From: Rhynchopus euleeides
Lineage: Eukaryota; Euglenozoa; Diplonemea; Diplonemida; Diplonemidae
Assembly (NCBI GenBank): GCA_963210315.1
Contig: OY723260.1
Span: 124,001 to 188,000, forward strand
Direction of reading: 5' to 3'
Length of the DNA stretch: 64,000 nt
Shown one piece after another: positions 44,501 to 53,712 of this stretch; within the stretch, counting starts at the first letter, position 1, and the number at the start of each line of letters is the position of its first letter. Made by a program: the position numbers and the translations under genes. The notes beneath the pieces were generated by a model. That model was given only the letters and a program-made list of their open reading frames with translations. It was not told the origin of the DNA and did no database searches.

Positions 44501-44738
44501 TCTTCGGCGTGGAGCAGTCGGTTGAAGGTTCGGCTTGTGTCTTCGGCGCGGACCGGTTGGTTGAAGGTTTGGCTTGTGTCTTCGGCCATGAAAAAATCGG
44601 GCCATTGCAGCGTGCCCTGGCCCGGGCCAGTTGGTTGAAGGAAGGCCGGGGAGCGCATGGCGGTGGCCCATCCTCGAATATCTTGAACAGGAGGCATTCC
44701 ATCAGCAGGAGGCACATGAAAGCATCGGACGTCATCAT
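41523..44738 (-). CDS. Ulp1/C48-like protease fused to pogo-type DDE transposase, 1071 aa
   Basis: Domains, counting from the ATG at 44,738, are as follows. Residues ~53-148 are seven to eight copies of a 13-residue repeat (PKTQAEPSTDCSA). About 185-345 is an Ulp1/C48-like cysteine protease with LHWVFCAF (His275), CIVIDDHAI (Asp290/291) and QKDAWSCG (Gln319, Cys325), the full catalytic set in the usual order. An acidic Asp/Glu/Ser linker spans ~390-475. About 595-665 is a CENP-B-type helix-turn-helix region. About 700-875 is the DDE core with VNVDES (Asp708), LVIYDSATTH (Asp824) and GGLTGTVQYLDV (Asp861). A PIP-box-like QTSILAWA is near 1004-1011, and a CCHC knuckle CKGCRKPGHNMQTC is near the end. 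The transposase part should cut and paste the element at TA. The protease would be expected to act on SUMO-like conjugates. The start could also lie upstream through splicing. Confidence 0.88.
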   Translation of the reverse strand: MMTSDAFMCLLLMECLLFKIFEDGPPPCAPRPSFNQLARARARCNGPIFSWPKTQAKPSTNRSAPKTQAEPSTDCSTPKTQAEPSTDCSAPKTQAEPSTDCSAPKTQAKPSTDCSAPKTQAEPSIDCSTLKTQAKPSTDCSAPKTQAKPIPVLRGGCEAQPTEAHGGGPKRAEFLKGHSSKNVKVGYWLTTSDVGNLLVHYLQPAGVEAVSRVANPRYDPVKNPDGTRFFEYCQFESITKGMKRYPASPQGVAFWETKSEWQGCVVNTHNNTGLHWVFCAFREDECIVIDDHAIIHGSPLAKSLEQKFSTVRVVLSGMQKDAWSCGIQAVRHATHFFPTRIHQLSSAADIEREVQERQAPSKDDLKSVLRDLRELLAAETACAIVVSASNDDAGPNDDTTSENDDADSEGGAGSNGSSESTCDDDDDDDIEKVSVLEELEKNGSDDGSGDSGEGREEGNTGGEGNTGGDTESATKGETPSPDIVLSVENLKEFLGGEIKHCRAPSKVGDTTRRACYTSHYKQAVASLLWAGLPVMETMRAYLFAPPTPPGNPPIQVNRDQCSTTATRWKRDFPKDKAMKSLPANDGKTHAKRKAGGGRSCFFPEVEAHVLKEVGERRKNDLPTTRRKIKELAMSFVPFPKGFQASVEWIDGWARRNKFQFRTSRIAKLSLEKARVQLHSFWSTIRRLSIGSELLHNPFGTFDLVVNVDESALYKSSTRRDKLLCYTTDTNIMVDTDAGKNRFATLIGAVTFSVKDRTILATKQSIVFKGAGERIKKEEHQIHKDSGVNCTFQKTGWVKEAEWRWWIDSVLAPICKNKNVLVIYDSATTHIAPKNVAYLHRKTGAKSAVIPGGLTGTVQYLDVHAFAPFKAAFHTHLEGLKDKARLEIKKSTAEGFRQDCRFTERWYREAMCTSVGAVWGKSVESVRGEVVAQRLRDMGYVLKVSGEEDGFVKSSLCPDLTFAPSTETSPEAGGADLEPGLDGKAKESTEKQSTQKKVVSQPTQQTSILAWAKPVRVNSLTQTQPSQSSQSSEKKRAASPTTQTPNKHRRLCKGCRKPGHNMQTCPSKPKKK
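44290..44585 (-). repeat. 39-bp minisatellite inside the transposase gene
   Basis: Units GGCTTGTGTCTTCGGCGCGG plus AGCAGTCGGTTGAAGGTT repeat about seven and a half times in frame, giving the 13-residue protein repeat. Copies differ by a few bases only. Confidence 0.9.
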
Positions 44739-45479
44739 TATGTCGGACACCAGCCGAAGCTATTGGCTCTGTTGGTGGATGGTGAAATCTGGGCAGTTGG
44801 ATTGCGGGTTTGCGGGCGTGTGTTGATCAGTGCTGCACAACAGGAGAGAATGTCAAACAACGTCAGGGAAGGGGGCTGCGGGGGGTGGGGGGTGGGCTCA
44901 GCTGGTCCTCGAAGGCTACATCTATGGTGAGGTGTGTCTGGGGCCATCCGTCCACATCTTCTCGTTGGTGGTAGGGACTGCGGACGCCGTAGATGAGGAG
45001 TCGTTTAATGCGCGCCGCTCTTCAGCAGTGATTTTGACGCCTCTGGACCCCAGGAGTTTGCGGGTTTCCGGGTTTGCGGTCTTCAGCAGTGGTTCTGATG
45101 CCTCTGGACCGCAGGAGTTTGCGGGTTCGCTGGTTTCCCGTCCGTATGTGTCTGAGGGGGGATGCCCCGATTCCCTTCGTCACGACATATCTTTGAGCGT
45201 AGGTCACTTCCCCCCTCTACGGACCCCGTGCACCCTGGTTCCCCTAAGTGGCACCAATAGACCCCGTTGTCCCCATTCCTTGCCCCAAAGTTTGCAGATT
45301 TGTGTGTCTCCAAAAAGAAAATCTCAAAAAAAACGGAAAATTTTCCCAAAAAAAAAGGGTGAAAAGTAAGTACTACTATTCAACGGCCCAACGTGCCCCA
45401 GAGCCCCAAAAAAATAAGTACTACTATTCGGCTAAGTACTACTATTCAACTAAGTACGTTTATTTGACCCCCCCCTGTA

Positions 45480-47195
45480 AACGTTTTAAAGTTTAAAACG
45501 CCGTTTTAAATTATTTAAAACGGGGTTTAAAACGGCAAAAAACCCTGCAAAATATAGGGGGAGACTTTTCGATTTTTTTTTCTGGAACCCAAAATTGATC
45601 GTTTTGGGCCATCTGAGGCCATCTTCGGCAAAAAAATCCAATTTTGAGGCTCCCTGGGGGTCCCAAATGGGTGAACAAATTCCCTGTGTGAAATAGCCTA
45701 TTGCAGGCCTTTTGAGCATGATCAGGCAAACACAGCTGTGTGGCAGGGCTTTCTGCGAAAATTCGCCTCCTGGTGAAGTGGGCTACTTTTCACCCTCCAT
45801 TCACCCTGGCCTCAACCCGTTCCTCTGCTCACCCTGACGCAAGCTCATGCCCTCATCGTTGACAATCACCCAGAAAAGATTCAGGATGGTACAGTACAGA
45901 CTCGGGTGCACGAACGATCCAACGGTGGTGCCTGTTTGACTTGCTGGTGTATGGTTGATCATTGCTTGTTACGTACATGTCGCTTTCTCAGCGCCCCCGC
46001 CTTCACCGAAACCCGATGCCCAACACGAGCGGTGTGGCGCCCGTGGTACTGACCCCTTCGGACCTTAACTCCAGCGGTAGCCGCCGGCTTTCTTCAAAGA
46101 AACTCATCGATGACGTCCCCCCAGAGTGCAGGTTCCTGCTGCCTACCCACGATCATTAGGGTGCCGAGAGAATGGCTAGGTGATCAATAATTGTCCCAAA
46201 CACTAGCTTGGCAACAGCCAGAGCAACCCCAGGTGGGGCGCAGCCGAGTGCTGCAACCATCGTTCTGACAGCAACAACATCACCTGGCTGTCTTGTTGAA
46301 CACAGCCGTGATGAAGCTGGCTGCGCTTCCTGTTTGGAGTTCATCGGGATCCGTTCTGCAAAAGTGAAAGTTGGAGGCAAAGAATACATGACGAGGATGG
46401 TTACGCCTTTTGTAGGCTTCTCTCGATCAGAGAAGTCGGGCGTCCATAGGAGAGTAAAGGGAATACAGATATGCTCCTCTCAAAGAGGGGCAGGCCAAAG
46501 GTAGGCTCCAGGTGGCAACTGGAACTGTGCAACTTTTCCAGAAGGTGCTTCCAGGACTGTCGAAGGAGCTGGTGGAGTTCGCTGGGTCCATTGCCATCCC
46601 CATCATGGTGATCCGGCCTTCAACCTGCGACTTTGTATCATGGATTCAGCTCAAAAGGGTGCACATCGAGTGATGCAAGATGAAGATTCGACACTCCAGA
46701 AATATGCTGATGTCAAACTGCATTATTCCTGAGAACAACGGAGGGGGTGTGCCAACTGATGCCGGTGCGATTGATGCAACCCTCACCACAACGTCAGTGC
46801 CACCTATTTTCCACCAATAATGTGTCCGCTGTGACAGGAATGCAGGAATAATCACCCAGAATATGAGCTGGGGGGCCTCAGGGGGCATGGAAAAAAAATT
46901 TTGGCCGAAAAAATTTTTTTTTGGTGTGAAAACACCACAGAAACGCCCTGTTTTAACCCCCGTTTTAAACTCCGTTTTAAATTAATTTAAAACGCGTTTT
47001 AATTTAAAACATTTAAAACATTTAAAACGTTTAAAACGTAAAGTTTTAAATGGGGGCTAACAACAATGGGGGGGGGGGTCAAAATTGGACCCGGACATCC
47101 GGACACCCGGATTTCCGGTCCGGATATGTCCGCCCTGTCCGCCCTGAAATCGCCTAAGGGGCCGGGGGAAATCCAGGAATATGAAGAATCCTCCA
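45480..47195. other. AT-rich repeats and a decayed coding stretch
   Basis: 45,480-45,545 and 46,960-47,045 are TTTAAAACG palindrome tracts. 47,085-47,145 is a GGACATGTCC cluster. The part at 45,720-46,810 is annotated separately. Confidence 0.5.
45720..46810 (+). pseudogene. Possible decayed protein-coding sequence, unidentified
   Basis: Several plus-strand frames give protein-like segments in succession: AHALIVDNHPEKIQDGTVQT near 45,845, a Met-started 60-residue stretch near 45,977, VATGTVQLFQKVLPGLSKEL near 46,515 and a Thr/Pro-rich end near 46,800. They lie in different frames with stops between. About 80 bp later is a run of nine A (46,889-46,897), possibly a poly(A) relic. I see neither a target duplication nor a family. 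Confidence 0.3.
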
Positions 47196-47248
47196 ACAGG
47201 AAACTCACTAAAATGCACTGACGGTCACCCCGTAGCGAAGACCCCCTT
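47196..47248. mobile_element. MITE fragment (GGGGTCTTCGC family), right half only
   Basis: AGGAAACTCACTAAAATGCA, ACTGACGGTCACCCC and GTAGCGAAGACCCCC match the right half of the family. The left half is missing. Confidence 0.6.
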
Positions 47249-47252
47249 ATGG

Positions 47253-47305
47253 TTTTAGAAGTTCGCAGCATGCCCCTCACTGAGGCATGCTGCGAACTTC
47301 TAAAA
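47253..47305. repeat. Perfect 22-bp hairpin with 9-nt loop
   Basis: The arms TTTTAGAAGTTCGCAGCATG... at 47,253-47,274 and 47,284-47,305 pair fully around CCTCACTGA. It starts 5 bp after the MITE fragment. Confidence 0.9.
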
Positions 47306-47790
47306 AAGACTTCACTGGTCTCCTTCGCGAGCCGCTGTCTGAAGGAAACAAAGTGCATGTGCGACTGAGATCAACCCAGTGAGGAAACGCCCCCCTGTTT
47401 CCAGAAGGGACGTACTGTCTTGCGCAATGCGGAAGCTGTGGGAACGGACAGGTGCGGAGTGCACCTCTAACCTGCGCCAGGGGTGCTGTGCACCAGGCTG
47501 CGTGCATGTTCAAGCTGTCCTCCGTGAGCACCGGGTGGTACGGGCAACGGGTGCTTCTACAACAAGGTGCGCTATTCCTCTACCGCACGGAAGCTGCCCT
47601 GGGGGCCCGTTCCTTCCACGACCTGGTCCCGCCAAGCTACTAACTACTCACGACGCATCGAGTCGGGGCCTTTCCTAAATCTGGGGGTCGGGGGCTGATG
47701 GGGGGCTGGTCGGGGGATGGGAACCGAAATCGGATACAAAAAAAATCTGCCCCACATGGGAAGACCCCTGTTGCCCACGACTGTTTCTCG
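47306..47790. other. Intergenic, no gene seen
   Basis: Short frames only. Confidence 0.35.
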
Positions 47791-47838
47791 TTAGGTAACT
47801 AGTTATATAACGAGTGATCACTAGTTAGTAACTAGTTA

Positions 47839-48222
47839 CCGTATTCGGAAAAATACTGGAACGGAATAATGTTCCAAGTTCCAGCCGAGACCCCATCTGT
47901 TCCAGTTATTTTCCGTTCCAGAATTGTTTTGGGGGGTCTGCGCGGACTTGGCCGTTTTCTGAGAGTCGGGTACTTTCCCAAGGGTATGCTGGCCCACCAT
48001 CCTCCACCATGGCATGGGGTGGGGTGAGGTGGGATTTCGGACATGTGCCCCAAAAACTGACAAGTACCCGCCAATTTCCCCCATATTCTAATTCTGGAAC
48101 GGAAAAATACTGGAACGGAATAATGTTCCAAGTTTCGAAAATCCGGGTTTGTTCCAGTTATTTTCCGTTCCAGAAAAAATCCGTTCCAGCATTTTTCCGT
48201 TCCAGTATTTTTCCGAATACGG
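47839..48222. mobile_element. 384-bp MITE (CCGTATTCGG), TA duplication
   Basis: The ends CCGTATTCGGAAAAATACTG and CAGTATTTTTCCGAATACGG are inverted repeats. TA flanks both ends (47,837-47,838 and 48,223-48,224). Inside, GGAACGGAATAATGTTCCAA occurs twice. It sits in a TAACTAGTTA/GTGATCAC tract. Confidence 0.85.
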
Positions 48223-48383
48223 TATATGACGAGTGATCACTAGTTAGTAACTAGTGTCACTCGTTCGTCATTTTCACTCGTTAGTCCACTGGTCAATAAC
48301 TAGTTATCTCGTTGACTAGGTCGCCGTGCGTATGCATAAAGTGTAAGGATCCCCGTGAATGAAAACTCGCACCCCCCCCCCTA

Positions 48384-50412
48384 GGGAAGTCCACGTGTAG
48401 GAAAATCCCTGTTTAGGCCTGTCACAAACACGATTTTTTTGATTTTCGGTCAAAAACTCCACCAAAATGGGCGTACCTGGCCAAAAATCTCGTGGGGGAT
48501 CACTGAAAAAATCCGAGAAAATAGCAGACACCCTCGGGAAAGTCGATCCATTCGAATTACTTGGCATTTTTTCCTGAAAAATGGCCGAAAATGTGTAACA
48601 AAAATGTAACACTTTTCGGCCAAATTGTAACACTTATCAAAACCCCATCTGAGCGCCCAGAATACCATCTAAACACCCCAAAACCGCAAAAATACCCCTC
48701 CAGTGAGGTATCCGGGTGGGAAAAAATGGGGGTTGCACCTTTTTGAGACCCAACTTGGGGTCCCAGCCGGGATTTCCTGGCCGAACCCCCATAAACCCCC
48801 TGGTTTTCCCCTCTTTTTCAGCCTTTTCCAGACCCGCGGACCCAAAAAATACCACCCAGAGGGCCACAGAAGTCCCCAAAACCCGCCAGGAGTCACAGAC
48901 ATGTCCTAAAAGGGGTGGGAAAAACCAGGGGCGACCACTTTGGTGGTCAGTTTTGACCCAGACTCCCGAAATTTCCTGCTGTAACACTTATGTAACACTT
49001 AGCGGTACAGAAGTTGGTGAAATTACACCACTTTTCGGGGTGGCTCTGGGTGCCCAGAATACCATCTGGACACCCCAAAACCATGATAACCTCATTCCAG
49101 TGAGGTATCCGGGTGGGAAAAAATGGGGGTTGCACCTCTTTGAGGGAACCTTTGGGGTTCCGGTGGGTGTTGAGTCGGGAACCCCCCCAAAACCCCCCAA
49201 AGTACCCTGCTGGAGGCACTCAAAACCTCCCACACCAACATCGACCCCACGAACCCGAATAGGGGCGGTGGAGTGAAAGCCTTGTGTCGCCAGGAGCTAA
49301 CAAGGACATTTCCTTTGGAGAGAGTCATGGTAGGTACACAATTGGACATCGGGGGTCTTCTCGGAGCCAAACTGTGTCCGTGTGCTGGAAAGGTGTATGT
49401 TCACCTGACATATCGAGGACATCCTCAGAGCCGTGGGGTCTTCTCACCACCAAGTCACTCTGAGTCTGAGACAACCAACTCGGAGCCCGCGACAAGTGTC
49501 ATTGTTCCCTCCTGGCGACACAAGGCTTTCACTCCGTCGCCCCTATTCGGGTTCGTGGGGTCGATGTTGGTGTGGGAGGTTTTGAGTGCCTCCAGCAGGG
49601 TACTTTGGGGTTTGGGGGGTTTTGTGGGGGACTCAACACCCACCGGAACCCCAAAGGTGGCTTCAAAGAGGTGCAGCCCCCATTTTTTCCCACCCGGATA
49701 CCTCACTGGAATGAGGTTATCATGGTTTTGGGGTGTCCAGATGGTATTCTGGGCACCCAGAGCCACCCCGAAAAGTGGTGTAATTTCACCAACTTCTGTA
49801 CCGCTAAGTGTCACATAAGTGTTACAGCAGGAAATTTCGGGAGTCTGGGTCAAAACTGACCACCAAAGTGGTCGCCCCTGGTTTTTCCCACCCCTTTTAG
49901 GGCACATCTGTGACTCCTGGGGGTTTTTTGGGGGCTGCTGTGGCCCTCTGGGTGGTATATTTTGGGTCCGCGGGTCTGGAAAATACTGAAAAAGAGGGGG
50001 AAACCGGAGGGTCCATGGGGGTTCAGCCAGGAAATCCCGGCTGGGACCCAAAGCTGGGTCTCAAAAAGGTGCAACCCCCATTTTTCCCCACCCGGATACC
50101 TCACTGGAGGAGTATTTTTGCGGTTTTGGGGTGTTTAGATGGTATCCTGGGCGCTCAGATGGGGTTTTGATAAGTGTTACAATTTGGCCGAAAAGTGTCC
50201 ATTTTTGGTCCACATTTTCGGCCATTTTTCAGGAAAAAATGCCAAGTAATTCGAATGGATGGACTTTCCCGAGGGCGTCTGCTATTTTCTCGGATTTTTT
50301 CAGTGATCCCCCACGAGATTTTTGGCCAGGTACGCCCATTTTGGTGGAGTTTTTGACCGAAAATCAAAAAAATCGTGTTCTGTGACAGGAAAAACGGCCT
50401 CGTGGACCTCCC
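48384..50412. mobile_element. 2-kb foldback element with ~0.9-kb arms, TA duplication
   Basis: The ends GGGAAGTCCACG and CGTGGACCTCCC lie between TA dinucleotides (48,382-48,383 and 50,413-50,414), themselves inside C runs. The arms (about 48,384-49,285 and 49,500-50,412) match inverted over nearly their whole length, with small indels. The ~215-bp centre has no gene. There are also internal direct repeats around GTGAGGTATCCGGGTGGG. Confidence 0.85.
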
Positions 50413-50823
50413 TAACCCCCCCCCCCCTCTCTCTCTGCCCTATCCCCCTCCCCCCGCTGGCGTGCCGATCCCCGAAGCTCCGCCCGGGAGCGGACCCAGC
50501 CAGGTCGTACCGCTTGCCCCCAGCAACCACACGGAATCAAAAACGGTCGTCGCCACCAGCCTCGCTCCTCCTGGCCCCCTGGTAAGGGGAGGGAAGGTGA
50601 CAACGGGGCAGGAACAGGGTTGGCATCACTCGTTGTGCAGGTTTTGTTGGGTTGGGTTGGGGGAAGGGGGGGGGGGGGATGGAATGGGTTGCACCACAGG
50701 GGGTCGGGCGGCAGCCCGTTTTGCGACGACGAAATGAAGCGTGTAGCGGAAAGAAAAAAATAACCCCCCCGCGTGCCTGAAAAGCAAGCCAAAAAAAAGC
50801 GGGCGCGGGGGGAAAGACCCCTC
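50413..50823. other. Intergenic, 3' of the propeller gene
   Basis: C- and G-runs with no frame of interest. Confidence 0.4.
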
Positions 50824-53712
50824 TCACGCAAGCATCTCAGAGTAGTGCGACCCGCAGGACACAGGGGTGCCTGGGCGGGACGACGTGTAGGCACTGTCCA
50901 ACAGAGACGAGGTGCTTCTCGACACAGGCACCAGGAGGTGTGTGTGTGTCGTGGTCAGCAGCCCCACACTGCTGGTGGTGGTGTTGAGCAGGCCACCCAT
51001 GCTGCTCGCTGTGTTGTTGAGGGCCGCGATACTGCTGGCGGTTGTGTTGAGCAGCGCGGTGTTGGGCGTCCCACCCAGAAGCGGCTTGGCCCGCAGGCAG
51101 CTGCTGCTCGGCACACCCAACGCGCGCATCCCAACGGCGGAGGTGATGCGGCACGCCGAAAGGGCCTCATCCGACCCACTCTTGTTGCCAAACCCGCTCT
51201 CCCCGCCCTCGTCACAGCTCACGTTGTGGCTGGAGCACAGCCTCCCATAGCTCACACTGGCGGTGCCCGACGCGTCGGTCCCGCTCAGCTCGGCACCCGC
51301 CATCTCCTCCTCCTCCTCCTCCAGGGCAGCAGAGCTGCGGCGGGGCAGGAGGAAGGAGCGGAAGCGGCCCGCCGTCGCAGCGTTCTGGAGAGCGTAGATG
51401 AAGAAGGAGATGTCCATCACGGCTTTGGCTGTGGTGATCACAGCGGAGGCGAAGAGGAGCAGCTTGGGGAAAGCGAGCCCGGAGGAGCGGTCAGCCTCGA
51501 GTGCGGCGGTCATCAGCACCACCGCCAGCAGGATCAGCAGCGCGTTGGCGCAGCCGATGATGTTGTCGAGCCGGGAGATGAAGGGCTGCACCCACATGGT
51601 CCCCACGCAGAAGATGAGGAACGCCGCCGACACGCAGCTGTTGCGGATGAGGCAGAACCTCTCGGTCTGCCACGCCGACAGGCAGCCCACCGCCAGCAGG
51701 AGGGCCAGCTCCGACATCAGCCACCACGCGGCCCCCTCGCGGTAGCTCTGGAAGCAGGCGCGGTATTTCTCGAAGAAGTGTGCCCCGCCTTCGCGCGGCA
51801 CCCACTCAACGGCACCCAGCAGGAAGGCCAGCAGCGGGGAGCGGCGGAATGGGGTCACCGTGGCGGCGAAGACGGAGGGGCGGAGGACCTTTTGGTAGAG
51901 CACGGCGGGGAAGGCGGCGACGCAGGCGATGCCGAAGGCGCCAACAACGATGTTGGTTTTGGTGGCGTCGGAGAAGAAAGCGAGACGTGTGGCGGACAGC
52001 AGTGTGCCCGGCATTAGGAAGACGGATGGGATGACGATGATGCCTGAGACGTGGGGGCAGCGGCGCAGCGTGGCATAGAGGTGGCACAGCACCAGCACAC
52101 AGAACACCGAGATGACGTTGCCCACCACGGCCCCGATGTAGTAGCGGTACCGCCCGTTGCCGACCTCCAGCCCGAAGGGGCTGTGATTCCACTCCAGCGG
52201 CTCCGCGTCCTGCAGGTCGACATCCTCCATCTGGCAGTGGAGGCGTTGGATGACGAGCAGCTTCGATACGGTGGTGACGGCGGTGGCCCCCGCCACGGAT
52301 CCCACAAAGGAGGTCACCGTCGTGACGTCCAGCACGGTGGGGGGCACCACTGCCGCGGTGGGCGCGGGGGTGGGTGCGGCCGCCGTCACGGTGAGTGTCA
52401 CCAGGGGCTGCAACAGGGGGGGCCCTGGCGTGTCCGTCGGGGGGTGTGCCGGGGCGGCGAGGGCTGTGGGGGGCAGTGGCGCCGGGAGTGGCGTGCCCGG
52501 CGCGGGTGTCGCCGGTGGCGCGGTGGCGGGGGGTGCGGGCGCCGCGGTTGGGGGCGACGCCGTGGCGGGGTGGGGGGTGGGGGGTGACGGCGTCGGCGCC
52601 GGTGTCGGGAGGCGGGTGGGCGGTGCGGGCGTCGCCTCGGCCACGAGGAACATCTGCAGGTCAGCCCCGTCGGTGCCGGACACGAGGGCCACGCTGCCTG
52701 ACGCAGCGATGCCCGTCAGCGAAGCGCTGGCCTGCGCCTGCGTGGAGTCTGCGGCAAGACTGCCATCGAGGTTGATCGGCAGCAGCGTCAACCTCCGCGT
52801 CAGCACGTCCGCCACAAACAGCACAGACATCCACGCCAGCACCGGGCCCCCCTGCCTCGCTGGGGTTGGGCTGCCGCAGCAGTTGCGCACCCCTCGTGAG
52901 CGCATGCCGCCGCTGTCGATGTGCATCCACTGCACGCCCTGCACGGTGTGGATGTACACATGGTCCCCCTGCACGCTGAGCGCCGACGCGTCGGCATCAA
53001 GGTCGGCGTAGTCCACCAGCTTCGGGTCGGAGTCTGGCCTGACAATCATCCTGCTGACCCTGCGCGGCTCCAGCACGAACAGGGTCCTGTCAGAGGCGGC
53101 GACCGCAACGCAGGTTGTGCCGCCCGGCAGCGCCAGGCCCCCTGCCACCCGGGGCCACGGGTCATTCGGCTTGCTTACGACGAAGTCACCGATGCGGTCG
53201 TTGGGCATGATCTTCGACATCGTGTGGCAGCAGGCGAATGCACGGCCCCCGTTGGCCACGGTAAGGGAAGAGCAGTCCCGCAGGTCGGGGGCCGCACCTC
53301 CCACGATCGCCAGCGTGGGCGGGTTGTCTGTGATGTTGAGGGTCACGAAGCTGCCGTCGTCCCCCACAGCGTAGAGATATCCCGGCGACTCGGTGTTCTG
53401 CGCGACACTGGCAAGGCCCCCGGTTGCGGCTGACCACACAAGCTCCTTCTCAAACCGCAGGCGCTGCCCCTGCGCTGCACCCTCGTCGAAGCTCCACATC
53501 GCCACGCTGCGATCACGGAAGGGCGCATAAGCAAACCTGTGCGTGCTGCGGGCATCTATCACCACACCCTTTGTGTAGGCGCCGGGGTCAGCAGGGTCCT
53601 TGTCGGACACATCCCAGGGGGTTGCTGTGTAGAGCTGTGCAGACACAAGGTGCCCTGGAGGGAGCACCCAGGCCGCAAGGCTCAGGACGGCAAGACGTGT
53701 GTGTGGCTGCAT
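50824..53712 (-). CDS. Propeller-like ectodomain protein with Pro/Thr stalk and multi-TM domain
   Basis: Single exon, 962 aa. The start MQPHTRLAVLSLAAWVLPPG gives a signal peptide and lies 13 nt after CATTGCCTCCCCCACAG, a strong acceptor. Residues ~25-350 read as repeated beta blades (RFAYAPFRDRSVAMWSF, GYLYAVGDDGSFVTLNI, TLFVLEPRRV, HVYIHTVQGVQWMHID), so a beta-propeller ectodomain is likely. About 357-460 is an APTPAPPT-type stalk. Residues ~520-775 hold seven or eight membrane helices around SYREGAAWWLMSELALLLAV. The tail has a Glu run and Ser/Thr-rich repeats (LNTTASSIAALNNTASS). Together with the PAN gene at 18-23 kb it forms a family with one membrane module and different sensors. A role in binding or environmental sensing is inferred. 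Confidence 0.8.
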   Translation of the reverse strand: MQPHTRLAVLSLAAWVLPPGHLVSAQLYTATPWDVSDKDPADPGAYTKGVVIDARSTHRFAYAPFRDRSVAMWSFDEGAAQGQRLRFEKELVWSAATGGLASVAQNTESPGYLYAVGDDGSFVTLNITDNPPTLAIVGGAAPDLRDCSSLTVANGGRAFACCHTMSKIMPNDRIGDFVVSKPNDPWPRVAGGLALPGGTTCVAVAASDRTLFVLEPRRVSRMIVRPDSDPKLVDYADLDADASALSVQGDHVYIHTVQGVQWMHIDSGGMRSRGVRNCCGSPTPARQGGPVLAWMSVLFVADVLTRRLTLLPINLDGSLAADSTQAQASASLTGIAASGSVALVSGTDGADLQMFLVAEATPAPPTRLPTPAPTPSPPTPHPATASPPTAAPAPPATAPPATPAPGTPLPAPLPPTALAAPAHPPTDTPGPPLLQPLVTLTVTAAAPTPAPTAAVVPPTVLDVTTVTSFVGSVAGATAVTTVSKLLVIQRLHCQMEDVDLQDAEPLEWNHSPFGLEVGNGRYRYYIGAVVGNVISVFCVLVLCHLYATLRRCPHVSGIIVIPSVFLMPGTLLSATRLAFFSDATKTNIVVGAFGIACVAAFPAVLYQKVLRPSVFAATVTPFRRSPLLAFLLGAVEWVPREGGAHFFEKYRACFQSYREGAAWWLMSELALLLAVGCLSAWQTERFCLIRNSCVSAAFLIFCVGTMWVQPFISRLDNIIGCANALLILLAVVLMTAALEADRSSGLAFPKLLLFASAVITTAKAVMDISFFIYALQNAATAGRFRSFLLPRRSSAALEEEEEEMAGAELSGTDASGTASVSYGRLCSSHNVSCDEGGESGFGNKSGSDEALSACRITSAVGMRALGVPSSSCLRAKPLLGGTPNTALLNTTASSIAALNNTASSMGGLLNTTTSSVGLLTTTHTHLLVPVSRSTSSLLDSAYTSSRPGTPVSCGSHYSEMLA

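Larger units (their letters stand above)
41058..45477 (-). mobile_element. Complete pogo-like (Tc1/mariner superfamily) transposon, 4420 bp
   Basis: The element is bounded by TA (41,056-41,057 and 45,478-45,479) and by 29-bp perfect inverted repeats beginning CAGGGGGGGGTCAAATAAAC. Subterminal iterons AGTACTACTATTC recur near both ends (41,085, 41,155-41,182, 45,368, 45,418, 45,438). It encodes one large minus-strand protein (41,523-44,738) with no visible interruption. A 5' leader of about 740 bp contains a ~60-bp tandem duplication (45,023-45,140). The target was an AT-rich palindrome (AAACGTTTTA / TAAACGTTTT). Intact ends, TA duplication and open frame make it look recent and possibly active. 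Confidence 0.92.

Noticed and set aside
48384-50412. LTR retrotransposon suggested by long terminal repeats
   Set aside because: The repeats are inverted, not direct, the flanking duplication is TA, and no polymerase or capsid-like coding is visible.
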